Assembly: GCA_030248065.1 (NCBI GenBank)
Contig: JASAMV010005957.1
Span: 1-64,000, forward strand
DNA: 64,000 nucleotides
From: Rhynchonema sp. JSB1_4
Lineage: Eukaryota; Nematoda; Chromadorea; Monhysterida; Xyalidae
Reading direction: 5' to 3'
Below the pieces are notes generated by a model. It searched no databases. It worked only from the letters and a program-made list of their open reading frames with translations, and had not been told where the DNA came from. Positions 42,605 through 54,180 of the stretch are shown in pieces. Position 1 is the first letter of the stretch, and every line of letters starts with the position of its first letter. The position numbers and the translations under genes are program-made.

Positions 42605-45053
42605 ATGCGCTCACGCCGTTTCCCCATTCTGCCGTTGTTGCTGTTTGTGTGCGCAATTGTCGGATGTCAACTGGGATCGGCGGCCATTAAATGTCATGAA
42701 AATATGGGCGATGGATCGACGACCGTGGAGGATGAATGCATGTCGTGTCGCACGGTCAGTAAGTGTCGTATCGTTCAGGATATAGGGGCTATCTTTCCAA
42801 TTTTATTCATATGCAAATTTCGGGAAAGGTCGCTGTACATCTTTCGGCGCGCGCGGGCTTAGGTTGAATCCGGAAATCGGCATCCGTAAATATTTCCGAA
42901 AAACGCGATATCTTTTGCATGTAAGTAAATTCTTGCGTTTTCCGTTAAAAAAGTTTTTGCATACAAAAACTGCATAAAAGTTTACTCGAGTCACGCGAGG
43001 TGTGAACAGATTTTGAGGCCACCTTTCAGTGTTTTTCTGAGTTTGACTCGAAATTGTGCGAGCAACTTTATTTTGATTTCAGGTCGGTGGCAAGAAGAGT
43101 TGTGACAAAAGTAACACGTGCTCAGAGCCAGGTGGGTCACGCATGACCGTTTTCATACGTCCATAATTTTCTTTTCTGAAAACAAAACGAAATTTGGACA
43201 TCAAATGACGATTCCTTGATGACAGAAACAACAACCACAACGCAACAAGAAGTGACAACAACAACCCCAGATGTTCCCGATGGTGCTGATGAAACAGGTA
43301 TGTATGAAAACCCCTGGATTGTAGGAAATACGTGAAAAGTTCGCAAGAAATACTGCTGATGTGGTGCACTTTTGTCTGACATCCCGGTGTCAATTTGACG
43401 ATAGAGACGCACAGGTTCACTTCGGGGTCTTATTGATCAAAAAATTCAAAAAAATTATTTTGGGCATGGGCAAAATGATTTACGTAGCAGCCGGAAACTA
43501 ACTAAGTGTAGGGCGGCTATGCAGCCTTATTATTTCTGGCCCCCAACTAAACATTTTGTTACACCCAGATCAGCATGAGGCTGTGCTGAAATCGACGCCT
43601 GAACGGGAGGGAGACAAAGAAGGCGACGAACCGAAATTGACCGACGGAGGTCACGTGAAAATGGCGCTGCCGAACAACAACTTGGCAGCTGATTTGAACG
43701 TGAAAGGTATTGGTCGCCCAATGACCATATAAGAATTCAACAAATCAATCCTGATTTTCACGTTCAGTCACTCTTAATCACTGTGCTAGTTGTGATTCTC
43801 ACAAAACATTTTTACCTATGAAAATAATCCGCAGCAGATCAACCACGTGGGCGCAGGTCTGAAACATTCTCTTTACTACGTGTTTTGTGTGCGATCACGC
43901 AACGCAACGTCACCACCCCGTCACTTTCCCTCTTTACGATTCAGGAAAAAATTTGACCAATTCTTATAAAGTCATTGTGCAACCAATAGACAAGAATATA
44001 GGAATGTGAATATTGCAGCGTGTTTTCAGCTGCCACGCTGCTTTCAGTAAAAAATGCTGACTGAACCAAAGTGTTGCGAATCAATCTCATTTTTTGTGTT
44101 GCCGTTGAGGTACTCACAATGATAATACGCAGTGCTCGAACGGGATTCCGATCCCGATCTCGAACACCCGATCCGTAGAATTTCAATCCCGAAATCCCGA
44201 TGCCGATTAATTTTTCCGGATACCGTTCGTGATCCGGATACGCATTCTTATCGGGATTATAGAGCTGCAAGAAGTGGAGTGTAGGCGTTAATCCCAATCC
44301 CAATTAATTAACCCGATCCCGATTCCGATAAGTAATACCGTTCGAGCACCGATTATAAGGAATCAGGTATTAGTTTCATTGACCATTTCCGACCACCCAG
44401 AACCAGAAACGGCCAAAACGGCGCCAGAAATCGAACCACCGACCGAGGGCGGGCCGCCCAAAGAAACTGCAAATGTTCCGTCGGCGGAACAGCCCTTGAC
44501 TGTTCATAAAGGTGATCTGATCGTGCGCAAGAAGAGAAACGAGGTTGATTATGCTCATGTTTCTGAATTTTGCTTGCTGTTTGACAATAAAATATCAAAA
44601 AACAGCACAGTTTGCATATTGCCGGGGCACAGGTTCAGACCCGGCCGATTCAGGCCCGGCTGGAGCCTATGCCTATAAATGGGTCAAATATGCTGGGCCT
44701 GAATCGGCCGGGCATGAAAAACAGTGCCTGAACTTCCGGGCCTGAAAAGCCGCGGAAAAAGTCAGTTTACAACACTGCACCGCACCGATGTAGGTACATA
44801 CATAACATATGTAGGTGGTGGCGATTGGTCCTGTATAGTAGAACCGGACCGAGTATCCAGCTCAGATCAGTATCAGATTATCCAGTTTGATTCTGCTTTT
44901 TTCTTTTAGGACCCAGCCTCCGAGGACGTGTGTTGCGAAACACATGACTTTTGCAACGAGAAACAGAAAACATCCGCCGGTTACCGACCAGATAACAATA
45001 TGATACCACTAGTGGGTCTGATTGTGTTGTTGGTGAACTTTTTGAAATATTAG
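42605..45053 (+). CDS. Ly6/uPAR-like GPI-anchored protein 1 with Thr/Glu-rich insert
   Basis: Six exons (42605-42754, 43083-43131, 43226-43297, 43569-43706, 44401-44543, 44910-45053) splice in phase to 231 residues. A signal peptide (PILPLLLFVCAIVGC) precedes the first cysteines (IKCHEN, DECMSCRT), then SCDKSNTCSE, and the family signature VCCETHDFCNEKQ. A hydrophobic C-terminus (MIPLVGLIVLLVNFLKY) fits a GPI-anchor signal. Between the half-domains lies an unusual insert of about 125 residues rich in Thr and Glu (TTTTTQQEVTTTTP, KEGDEPKLTDGG), far beyond the 70-90 residues of a normal Ly6 domain. Ly6 proteins are small extracellular three-finger modules; ligand unknown. Introns carry MITE D and a hAT-type element. 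Confidence 0.8.
43708..43988. mobile_element. MITE family D, independent copy in a Ly6 intron
   Basis: TATTGGTCGCCCAATGACCA and GTCATTGTGCAACCAATA are inverted termini. The element starts one base after the exon end at 43706, so its terminal TA lies in the splice donor (G|GTA-TTGG). Confidence 0.88.
44130..44351. mobile_element. hAT-like MITE with CGATCCC motifs
   Basis: CAGTGCTCGAACGG at the left and CCGTTCGAGCACCG at the right are inverted termini; the flanks ATAATACG and ATTATAAG share six of eight bases. The interior repeats ATCCCGAT and ATTCCGAT units. Confidence 0.75.
44625..44770. repeat. GGCCCGGC-rich dispersed repeat
   Basis: Segments such as GGCCGATTCAGGCCCGGC and ATAAATGGGTCAAATATGCT recur in inverse orientation at 49556-49690, and diverged near 38270-38380 and 54640-54720. 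Boundaries are not defined. Confidence 0.5.
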
Positions 45054-45297
45054 GTCGAATTATGTATGATTCAGTGCCTGTGACAGTGTGTATGTAGGCG
45101 CGATGTTTTAGCACAAATATCATACGAATGGCTTGTTTTTCATAGAGAAAGTTACTTTGTTGTGTTCCTTCGGGGAAATTTGTTTTGTGTCTTAATGGCG
45201 TTGTCATACTTTTCTATACATGCGGGTGCGATATCTGTGTGTTCACTTGGATTGAAATGATCAGATCACACTTGGTTATTGTTCCAAAAGAAGCTTG

Positions 45298-45303
45298 AAA
45301 TAA
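45298..45303 (+). terminator. Candidate poly(A) signal of Ly6 gene 1
   Basis: AATAAA 245 bases after the stop codon at 45051-45053. Confidence 0.4.
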
Positions 45304-45682
45304 ATTTGTATTGAAGAAAACAATGTGGACCAACAATTTGTTATCCATGTATGCACCTATATGTATGTATAACTATAGTTCGAACGATAAGAGAATGCGT
45401 CACTTTCAAAGCAGTTCGATTCGAACATACAGTACATCTCTAAGAATACACGTGGCTATTATGGCAGCGATACTAATTGCTAACCAGTAACGTGGCTACC
45501 GTACTCATACCGTACGCAGTCGCCTTCAGAGCCTTTTCATTGCATAATTTCTTTTCGCAGAAAATAATCGTGTTTTTGGTTCGCAACACGTAGATAGTAC
45601 GGTAGCTGCTACACACTAGTCGTAAATGTTGTTCGACGTGCGTGGCTAATATTGCGTGGCCACCGTAACCACCCGACGATCG

Positions 45683-45690
45683 TATATAAG
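45683..45690 (+). promoter_or_regulatory. TATA box of Ly6 gene 2
   Basis: TATATAAG lies 143 bases before the ATG at 45826. A start near 45713-45720 (TTCTCATTCTTTG) would leave a leader of about 110 bases. It is the clearest TATA element next to a gene in the window. Confidence 0.5.
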
Positions 45691-45825
45691 CAGGCGAGTT
45701 TCCAAAAATTTCTCATTCTTTGATTTCATCGACGCGAATTCATCATAAAAAATCAGCGAAAATTTGAAGAAAAGAAATAAAAAAAGCCATCGCACAACAT
45801 CAACATCACTTCAACACGGAAGAAA

Positions 45826-48385
45826 ATGACGCCGACCCGATTCGCCCTTCTGTCGCTGCTACTGGCTGCGGCTGCCGTTTCGCAAGCTGAAGACAAGCCG
45901 ACAATCAGATGCAACGTTAATGGCGAGGTGCAGGAAAACTGTAAATCATGCAGGGTCAGTTGTGCGATTGCTTCTCTGAAAAGCACACGTGGAATTATTG
46001 GTGGCACACATTGTGATGTATATGAGCATGATGCCGGATAGAGCTTTTTGCTTTGCGGCACCCAAACAAGATCAGATGGCTACTCTGCGTATGATGGTCA
46101 TCAAATTTGGATCAAATTATTGATTGTGCTGATTTCTAATGAAGAATAATATATGATTGAGTAGTACAGGTCACCATGTTACTGTACATATGTGTAGCTA
46201 TTTTATGGTTATCAAATTTTAGGGCAACGACGCAGCATCGAGCGCGTGCGGCGATCAAAAATGCGATTCAGGTATTGCAGACGAATGTGAATATTCGCTT
46301 ATGATGATAAACATTATTCATACACGTCTCAGCCTTACGTAGTCACACACAAATGATTGAGGGTTCCAGTAAATTAAAAAAAAATTTCCGTTCTTTCGTT
46401 TGCGATGGACATACACCTCTATTTTTTTAATCATAATTTTGATCCGCTTTGAGCGCTCAACAGAGCATAAGTATTTCCAGGAAACGGTCCAATTCCAATC
46501 AAACAGGAAGGCGCGCGCAGGAAACGAGAAGAAACTAAACCGGTTAGCGTTCTGATAAGCTTCGAATTAAGTTGGTGATGTTGATGGTGACGCTCAGCAT
46601 AAAACTGACGCAACAGAGGGATTGGAATTATTGACACTTGTGTAAAGTGTGATAACTCTCCGCTTGGAAACATCAGCTGAAACAGTAGTATCGTATGCCT
46701 ACTTACCTGCTTTGGCAAGAATGCGTTACTGATGCCACGTCCATCTACCGTATTTTTTCGAATAGAGGCTCGTGCGTTTATCAGTTTTGGGATGTCCCTA
46801 ACTCGACGGTCCTTGTTTGAGAAGGTCCTTAATTACTTTCTCTCGGGTCAAGTTGAAATTCGTGAAGCTCCCTTTCCAGACTGGAAATTGTCAAGATAAA
46901 ACAATTTTATTAATTGTGCGCAGTGCACTAATGGCGAACGGGCAATTGAGCAAGACCACTGTGAGCAAGACTACTTTGGGCAAGTGAAAAAGAGCAGAAA
47001 ACCGAATAGGCCTATGCAGGGTTGAAAAAAAAAATTTTTTATTAACGAGCTTTTTTTTTTAAAAAAAAATTTTTTTTTTGATTTTTTTTTTGACGAAAAA
47101 TTTTTTTATTAGAAAAAGTGTTGCAAACGACGGTTCAGGATAAATGAAATCGATACAACACATTTTTCCAAAAATTGAAAAACTTTCGCCTCAGACCGAA
47201 CTTGTGTGGTGACACCCGGTAGTATTGTGCAGATTCCATGGTCTCCGACCAGTCTGAGGTTGATGTTCACTAACGATGTTACTCTGATGTATGGTAGCAT
47301 GCCGTACAACGTATTTTAATGCATCTAATGCCGTATATCTGATATACGACCATCAAAATATCGATTACAGCCGAAATCTTGAGCGTCAGATTGACTTTGC
47401 GCGCCCGGTTTTGCACCAGACCTGCATATATACATGTGTAGTAGCATGTAGTAGTACATTATCGGTGCCACATCACTATAAAAGACCAGCCCGCGCATCC
47501 CTGTACGGATTTGGGGACAATACAGGGCGCCGCAGGCGCGATTTTGGAAAAATTGTCTCGTCCACAGAAAAAAAGTGCCAATTTTTTGCCTCGAAAAAGG
47601 CCATTTTTGGACATTTTAGCCCATTTTGGGCAACTTTTTTTTATTAAAAAAAAGCAAAATCTGAGTTTCAAAAAAAAAATTTTTTTTTTAAAAAAAAAAT
47701 TTTTTAATTGACCACTTTTTTTTTGAAACAACCCTGGGCCTATGCCAAAGCTCAAGCACAGAACTAAGCCTAAATGGAAGCCTAGGCTTGATGCAAAAAT
47801 CAGTCTATGTTTAAGCCACTGGGACAAAATAAGACTTCTGCTCTATTGGCTCTGCCTTTTTTTCTTGCTCAAAGTGGTCTTGCCCAAACGAGCTTTGCTC
47901 AATTGCGCGGCCACCGAACCAATATCAAGTTTTTATTCACAGTCGAACACCATTTGTATTGGATATTGGGTGTTTATCAGAGGGAATGCGGGACACAGTA
48001 GTCAACGCAGCTGAATGTTTCAGAAAAGGTGTCGCTTGTTGACAGGCTATGGCATTCCTTAGACCTCTGCGTTATTGATGTACTTGCGTAGGGCTGAATG
48101 AAATTCAATAACGTCCTTGGGGCTGGCTTCGGCATGTGCGTATTCCAGACCATTTATGATTTTCAGAATGAAAAGAAAAGAAAAGAATGTTGCGACAAAC
48201 AAGACTTCTGCAACATCGCAGCTCCAGACGACAAAGAGAAAGAGAAGGAGAAAGAAAAAGAGAAGGAGAAAGGGAAGGACAAGGACAAGGAAAAGGCCAG
48301 CGATGGTAACAGCGTGCAGGCAGGTGGTCAAATTGTGAGTTTGGCTACTCTGCTGTTGGCGCTGGCGGTGACCGCCTTCAATTGA
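45826..48385 (+). CDS. Ly6/uPAR-like GPI-anchored protein 2 (partial exon model)
   Basis: Exon 1 (45826-45954) encodes a signal peptide (FALLSLLLAAAAVSQAED) and IRCNVNGEVQENCKSCR. Exon 2 (46223-46271) gives GNDAASSACGDQKCDS. The last exon (from about 48140-48155 to 48385) has the Ly6 signature KECCDKQDFCNIA, then a Lys/Glu-rich run (48236-48298) and a hydrophobic GPI-type end (IVSLATLLLALAVTAFN). Exon 2 ends in phase 1 while the last exon is read in phase 0 from its visible acceptor, so one internal exon is missing from my model, probably hidden in the repeat-filled interval 46.3-48.1 kb. The split after the CxxC pair matches genes 1 and 3, supporting tandem duplication. Confidence 0.68.
46935..47915. 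mobile_element. MITE family H interrupted by a nested hAT-type MITE
   Basis: The left half (46935-47016: ACGGGCAATTGAGCAAGACC, GGGCAAGTGAAAAAGAGCAG) and right half (47737-47915: CTTGCTCAAAGTGGTCTTGC, GCTCAATTGCGCGGCCACC) are the inverted ends of the element seen intact at 50823-51029. They are separated exactly by the family G element 47017-47736. Confidence 0.8.
47017..47736. mobile_element. hAT-type MITE (family G) nested in family H
   Basis: Ends CAGGGTTGAAAAAAAA and TTTGAAACAACCCTG, flanked by a perfect 8-bp duplication GGCCTATG (47009-47016 and 47737-47744). A 350-bp internal part (47290-47640) matches 62316-62670 in the opposite orientation. Confidence 0.88.
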
Positions 48386-48848
48386 GACAATTTTTGAGCA
48401 ATGAGAAAAATTTTAATGTGAAATAATGTAAGTAGTGATCTTGAATAGGTTTTCTTCAATGAATAAGTGGTGTAAACAGTGATATAAGTTGGTGCCAAGC
48501 CATTCAAATTTTTGAGAAATGACAAAAAAGAAAAAGGTAATATAATGTGATATTGTTTTTCGGTGATAATAATAATAATACAAAAATAATGATAATTTAG
48601 GGCTCTAAATGACAGATATAATTTGAGTTGATGATTGATTGCCCTCTGACCTTACTGACTGAATAAAGATTCGACTGACTAAAACAGAGGTCCTGAATGT
48701 TTCAAAAGGCTGAAAAGAGCTACCCATCCGCTTTCAAAACCTTCTACAGGGCATTTGCAGTTCCATTTCCTATTCTTTCTTAGAATCTCAGACTGACTGA
48801 CCCTGACAACCCTGACTGCAAGATAGCCTCGACTCCCCTGCATCACCA

Positions 48849-50492
48849 ATGTTTCATTATCTCAGCCTTTATTCACTGCTGTTTCTCGTGACCGAAAGTG
48901 CTGCGATCAGATGCTATGCGAAAGATCGGAAAGTGGAGCACGGATGTTTGGCTTGCTGGATGGTTTGATTTTTTAACCACGATTCTTTTCCGTGTTTTCC
49001 TTTTATTTGTTCCGTCCCCACGTATTAAATTTTCGTTCCCTATTTTCAAAATGTTGTGCTTGATTCCCGGTTCAGAATGGCGCAGGTCAACAATTGTGCG
49101 AAAAGACCAGCAGAAAAATGTTCCGTTGAAGGACGAAGTGAATCTTCAGGTTGAGTCAAAGCTTCGCTTGATCACAAAACAATTTGTTGTGACGCGAATA
49201 ATCTTTCTGTGCGGCTGCACTCAGGCAAGAGCAATGGTCCTGGGTACTCGAAGCAGATTATTTACGAAGATGAACACCGAGATCTGAGCGGTACCCGACT
49301 GAAACGATCACAGGTGAAGGAGGAATCCAATAAGTTTTTCATCGAAAAGTATTTTTTTTAATGCCAAGGACTCGAACAAGACGTGTTGTTGGACTGATCT
49401 GTGCAACAAAAAAGCCACTGAAGGGAGATGGGGCCGAATTAAATGTTTGCATGGATTAAATGAAGTCAGCGGATGTGTGTCGTGTAAAATGGTACACCTG
49501 GCTACATTCACAAATTCATTTAATGATTGATTGTTTGGTTGCCTACCATTCCGCGACACTTTTCAGGCCTGAAATTTCAGGCCCGACCACCTTTTCAGGC
49601 CCAGTTTCTCAAGCCCGGCCGATTCAGGCCCAGCATATTTGACCCATTTATAGGCTTAGGCTTGTGCCCCGACCGTCGCACAATAATCAATAACCGATCT
49701 CATTCAGCAGTCAGCACTTAACCTTGTTCATCAGGCATACGACGGTGCGAGAACGTGCGATAACAAAAACTACTGCTATTGGGGAGGTACTGCATAGTCC
49801 ATCCATCGGATCATGGCACTTTTGTTTGGGAGGTTCAGGTTCCGTTGTGAAAAATTGTTCCTCCGCAAGGCAATGACAGAGAAAACGGCGCACAAAAGTA
49901 AAATAAAAACCGATTTCTCTTTTTTTCTTTTTCGTTATCCGACCGGAACCGGAACAGTACTGGATCCTGTCAAGCTTTTCAGCTGAAAAAAGTGTCATGA
50001 GCTGATAGATGGACTATACCTATTGTAATACATAAGAAGATAATGCTGCTCAGAAGACTGTGCATGTAGGGTTGTAACATGTCATACCAATCGTTTCATT
50101 TAGACATGGAAAACCACAATGTTCACATTGCAAGGACCTCAACACTGAGCGCTGATGAGATAACCATTGAGCATTCAAAAGTGCAGACTCAGACTGAGAC
50201 GTCATATTACGGCACCGCACATGTATGCATTATACGTTTGTTGTTTGCTGAAAGAAATCTTTAGAAGAGCTGGAAATCCAAAATGTGAAACCTTTTTGAG
50301 AACTACGAATTCTGTTGTGACGATCGAGACTTCTGCAACGGCGTCAACCAAATACAAATGTTGAACAGCGGACAAGGACAAAAAGCCAAACTATTTATTT
50401 CAATGAAAAGCTTTCTGCTGATTGTGACCACAACGATCTTCAGTGATTATATATTTTTGTATTGCTCAATTTTTATTCCTTTCTTTAATTGA
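48849..50492 (+). CDS. Two-domain Ly6/uPAR-like protein 3 (partial exon model)
   Basis: Exon 1 (48849-48962) starts MFHYLSLYSLLFLVTESAA, a signal peptide, then IRCYAKDRKVEHGCLACWM. A second exon begins near 49076 (NGAGQQLCEKTSRK). An exon ending at 49491 carries the end of one domain and the start of another: TCCWTDLCNKKATEG followed by IKCLHGLNEVSGCVSCKM. The last exon (50301-50492) gives NYEFCCDDRDFCNGVN and a hydrophobic tail (FLLIVTTTIFSDYIFLYCSI) suitable for GPI anchoring. Two CCxxxxCN-type signatures and two N-terminal Cys blocks imply two Ly6 modules in one chain, as in uPAR. Exons between 49100-49350 and 49500-50300 are not resolved; MITE B (49794-50018) lies in the latter. Alternatively these are two merged genes. 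Confidence 0.62.
49794..50018. mobile_element. MITE family B, copy 2 (inverted)
   Basis: CATAGTCCATCCATCGGATC and GCTGATAGATGGACTATA are the diverged termini. The interior is the reverse complement of 35027-35254. Confidence 0.88.
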
Positions 50493-50822
50493 ATAAGGTA
50501 TACAGTTCCGTCTAAAATGTAGACTGTCGATAACAATTTCTCCCCTAAATCGGTCAATTATCCGGATCCTGTTCATACATCGAATTATCTTTTGCGAATA
50601 TTTGGAATTCGGTGAGGTCATCCGGCAGCCTTAGTTTGCTCTTACTCTTGCACACTCCCGCTTTTCCATGTTTGCTTTTGCACTCGTATCTTGGCGATCC
50701 ACACGTGGTGTGCAACTGGTTGCCCTCTGCTATTGGTGTCTCGATGCCCATCAAGCATGTCTGAAAAGATCAAATCGAAACTTCGGCCATGATCAGATTG
50801 GATCAGGAACCACAAGTTTACT

Positions 50823-51029
50823 CGGCGGACGGGCAATTGAGCAACGCACGTTTGAGCAAGACCACTTTGAGCAAGTGAAAAAGAGCAGGGGCCAAAAGAG
50901 CAGAACCTAAACTACATATGTCTAACCATTGGGACACAAATAAGACCTCTGCTCTTTTGGCTCTGCCCTTCTTTTTTTGCTCAAAGTGGTCTTGCCCAAA
51001 CGTGCTTTGTCCAATTGCCCGGCCACCGT
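50823..51029. mobile_element. MITE family H, intact copy
   Basis: GGACGGGCAATTGAGCAACG and TTGTCCAATTGCCCGGCCACC form imperfect inverted ends, and AGCAAGACCACTTTGAGCAA pairs with GCTCAAAGTGGTCTTGC. A further fragment (GAGCAAGAAAAAACAGCC, CATTGTGGTCTTGCTCAAAC) is at 38890-38995. Confidence 0.8.
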
Positions 51030-51399
51030 TTACTCGACAGTAGTTTTGCATTTAATTTCATCTTATTCAAATAGCTATAATTTTTAAATTATAGTTTAAA
51101 TAATTTAAAATAAAATAAAGTTTAAAATAAAATAGTTTAAAATAAAATCGCTATAGTTTAAAATAAAATCGCTATCCCTTGTGAGCAAACCTTGTTGCAA
51201 ACCGAATCGCGAAGAGTGACCAACTTAACCCAGTCACGATCGCGAATTTCTTCGTCGGCTTTTCGTTCGTGAGCATGAATCATGAAATGTGTGCTGAATA
51301 TGTGTGACCATCGCCTTTTCCCGAAGACTGACTCTGCAGCAAAAAATATTTTGCACGTGTAGGGTTATGTAGGTACAATACGTTAAAACCGATGTGCCA

Positions 51400-52290
51400 C
51401 CAGTGTAGTTCCTGGTGCGGGGGGGAGGGGGGAAGGGGGAGACCCAATTTTAAATTAAAGTCATTTTTTTGAGGTCGAATATTTGAGCAATTTTTCCCCT
51501 TTTTGAAAAAAAAAACTGAATGAAAACGGCATTTTGGTGATTTTTGACAACATTGAGCTAAACATCACTCATTTTGTGCCTAAAAATGCGAAAAATGCGC
51601 ACCTTTTTTTAAAAAGTCTGAGATTCGGGGAAATTTTACCAAATTTGCCTAAAAAACGCGCAAAAACGAGAAAAAATGCAATTTTAATTGACAAGTCACT
51701 TTTGTGACTTGGTTTGCATCACTTATCAAGGGTGTTTACGTCATTTCGGTGCGATCCAACAGTCTGTGCTGGATATGGACCGATGATTGCTGCTCTGTGG
51801 CATCGGACACAACAGTTTGTGGCCGAATAAGCAAGATTCACTCATAAACCACACAAAATTGAGAATATAAGCTGCAGAAATACTTGTCGTGTCGCTGAAT
51901 CAGTCGTATATGACCGACCCGATGGGGTATGACATCAAAGTACCATGTAAGTACATGCATACTGTGTCTCATGCTTCACGGGAAGGTATAATAACATCAG
52001 TTGGGGCATCTTAGATACCAAATACATGCCCCAAAAGTGATTTTGTGAAATAAATTTTTCGACCCTTGAGAAAAAAAATAACCCCCAAAAAGGCCATTTT
52101 TGGACTTTTTAGAACATTTTGTTCCCCCGAAAAATTTTAAAAAAAATTTTTTAAAAAATTTTTTTTTTCAAAAACCTTTTTTGCCCAGACATTTCAGTCC
52201 ATTTTGGGCAACTTTTTTCATTAAAAAAGCAAAAGTTTCAAAAAAAATTCAAAAAGAAATTTTTTATTAAGAACTTTTCTTAAACAACCT
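51400..52290. repeat. Composite of CAGTGTAGTTCC- and family G-type repeats
   Basis: CAGTGTAGTTCCTGGTGCGG at 51401 opens a copy of the family at 25818 and 31826. From about 51620 the sequence follows the interior of the family G element at 21330-21700 (GATTCGGGGAAATTTTACC, GACCGATGATTGCTGCTCTG), ending in A/T runs near 52280. No credible gene is present in 51030-53560. Confidence 0.65.
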
Positions 52291-52291
52291 G

Positions 52292-52807
52292 GGAGCACTT
52301 TCTATTTCATACAAATTGTAAGTTCTTACAAAAAAACGCTACAATTTGTACCCAGGTACAAAAGTCACTTCACGCAGTTACAATTGTGAGTGATACAATT
52401 GTAAGAAGTTACAATTGTGACTGGGTACAATTGTACCCAGCTACAAAAGAAAATTTTGTAACTCGCATTGTAAGAAAGAGAAAAATTGTAACTGGGTGCA
52501 CACCGGTGGAACCGTCTTAACTCGACACAATTTGATTGTTTATCCATTATTTGACCGGGGCCCGATTTTTTAAATAATGTTTATCATCTCTAGATGCAAT
52601 TTATTGGAAACTAATTTTAACAAACATGCGTTTCCATGGGGTGCCTAAGCGAAAGAAAATCGTGCCATCGAAACATTTTTAGCTGTATTGTATCCAGCAC
52701 AAAAATTGTAGCTCAATACAAAATTATTATGGAAAGTGGATTTACAATTGTTTGTAACTTTTGGCTACAATTTGTAAGTTTTTATTGTATGAAATAGAAA
52801 GTGCTCC
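52292..52807. mobile_element. Long foldback element with ACAATTGTA motifs
   Basis: GGAGCACTTTCTATTTCATA pairs with TATGAAATAGAAAGTGCTCC, and CAAATTGTAAGTTCTTAC pairs loosely with the right inner part. Between are repeated ACAATTGTA/TTACAATTG units. The flanks read ACCTG and CTGGT, a possible 3-5-bp duplication. It is inserted at the end of a family G copy. Confidence 0.85.
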
Positions 52808-53559
52808 CTGGTTGTCAGTGTTACAGTATGTGAAATCAAGTGAACAATGAAAACGCACATTAACGAATCAAAGGCTGAAAATGATCTGTTCGATCAACGC
52901 CGTTTCAATGTTGTTGCGTTTCACTCGAATGCTCTTTCAATCAAAGCCTGCTCTATTTTTCACACAGAAGTTGTTTCTGGAAAGCAATTTTCGCATTTAA
53001 CGGAGTGGAAAATTAGAAAATGGCTCTTCATTCACCAGCAAGCCAGAGCGTGGGTCCAGTGAATTTTACGCTTCATATTAGTTCATGATGCCTAAATTTG
53101 TCAATTAGTTCGGAATTACAAACCAGTTCCACAAGAAGATCACACTTTAATCTGTTCCTGGTTTGTGCGGTAATCTTGGTGGTCAATGATGTGGAAATTG
53201 AAACGTGTGATATGTACACCATAACATTGAGCAAAGGCGTGGGTGTATAGTTGGTCGCATAGTTGTCCGGTGGAAGATTGTTCGTCAAATCTCAGAACTT
53301 GACGCGCTTGAGCGTGGTTAACCGGTACGATTTGTCACATTATAGAACGCCAGTGCCGGCTGCTATTGTATGTTTGGCCGCTTGCGGTGTGCACACCTCG
53401 CATCCTGCTTGTAGTAGCAGGGCTGCGATAAGTGACCGGGCGCAAACTAACGGATTAGACGGCAGGAGTCAAAACCCGCCAGCGATTATGACGTACCACA
53501 ATGACCGTTTGATATTTAGAACAGTTTAGCATAATTCTTTGATGACTTGATGTTTGAAT

Positions 53560-54180
53560 TTCAGTTTCACTCTAGCGCCAAGCGACATCTCAATGCCCGT
53601 AGTGTACGAAGGCATTCAAGAGAAGCGGTGACCTGAATAATGATCACAAAGCACGTTCACGGCGATCAACCATTCAATATCATTCAAATATTCACTGTGT
53701 GGGGCAGCATTCAATCGACACGTATACTTCCCATTCACCGAAAGCACGTTCACTCGAACGTCAAGCCTAACGAATGCATTGAATGTTCCAAGGCGCTCAA
53801 AACAAGCTGCAGGCTGCAAAGTCATTCTCGCCAGATTCGCTCGGATCATCAACCATTCAAATGTATTGAATATCCAAAAGCATTCAAGATCAAGGATCGA
53901 CTTCGTTCGCACTATTCCGTTCACTCTGATAAGCGGCTGTTCAAAATGTACACACGGCGCGGCTTCGTTCAAACATGCGGCCAGTCCAGCTGCTCTTTAT
54001 AAACAGGTTCACTGGAGCAACAGGCCTTTCAAATGCCATAAGTGTTCAAAGTCATTCAAAACGAAGTTGGAACATGCACTCTCACGAACGTACTCACCTA
54101 GACCAGTGACAGTTCAACTGCTCATGCACTGTGCCGTATTCAGTCAATCTCTTAAGCCTCTAAAGGGCATCCACATTTGG
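53560..54180 (+). pseudogene. Decayed C2H2 zinc-finger gene
   Basis: The plus strand shows successive finger-like units about 28 residues apart: HVHGDQPFNIIQIF, HSNVKPNECIECSKALKT, SDHQPFKCIEYPKAFKIK, HSDKRLFKMYTR and HWSNRPFKCHKCSKSFKT, with HRKHVH, HSRQIR and HYSVHS at the His positions. The linkers recall the TGEKPF linker of C2H2 proteins. Several Cys are lost (CIEYPK, FKMYT), there are in-frame stops (near 53637 and 54001) and a frame change, and no introns. It looks like an intronless relic, possibly retrocopied. Confidence 0.7.

Noticed and set aside
47459..47827. Phe/Lys-rich frames
   Set aside because: They are A/T-run translations inside the family G MITE.
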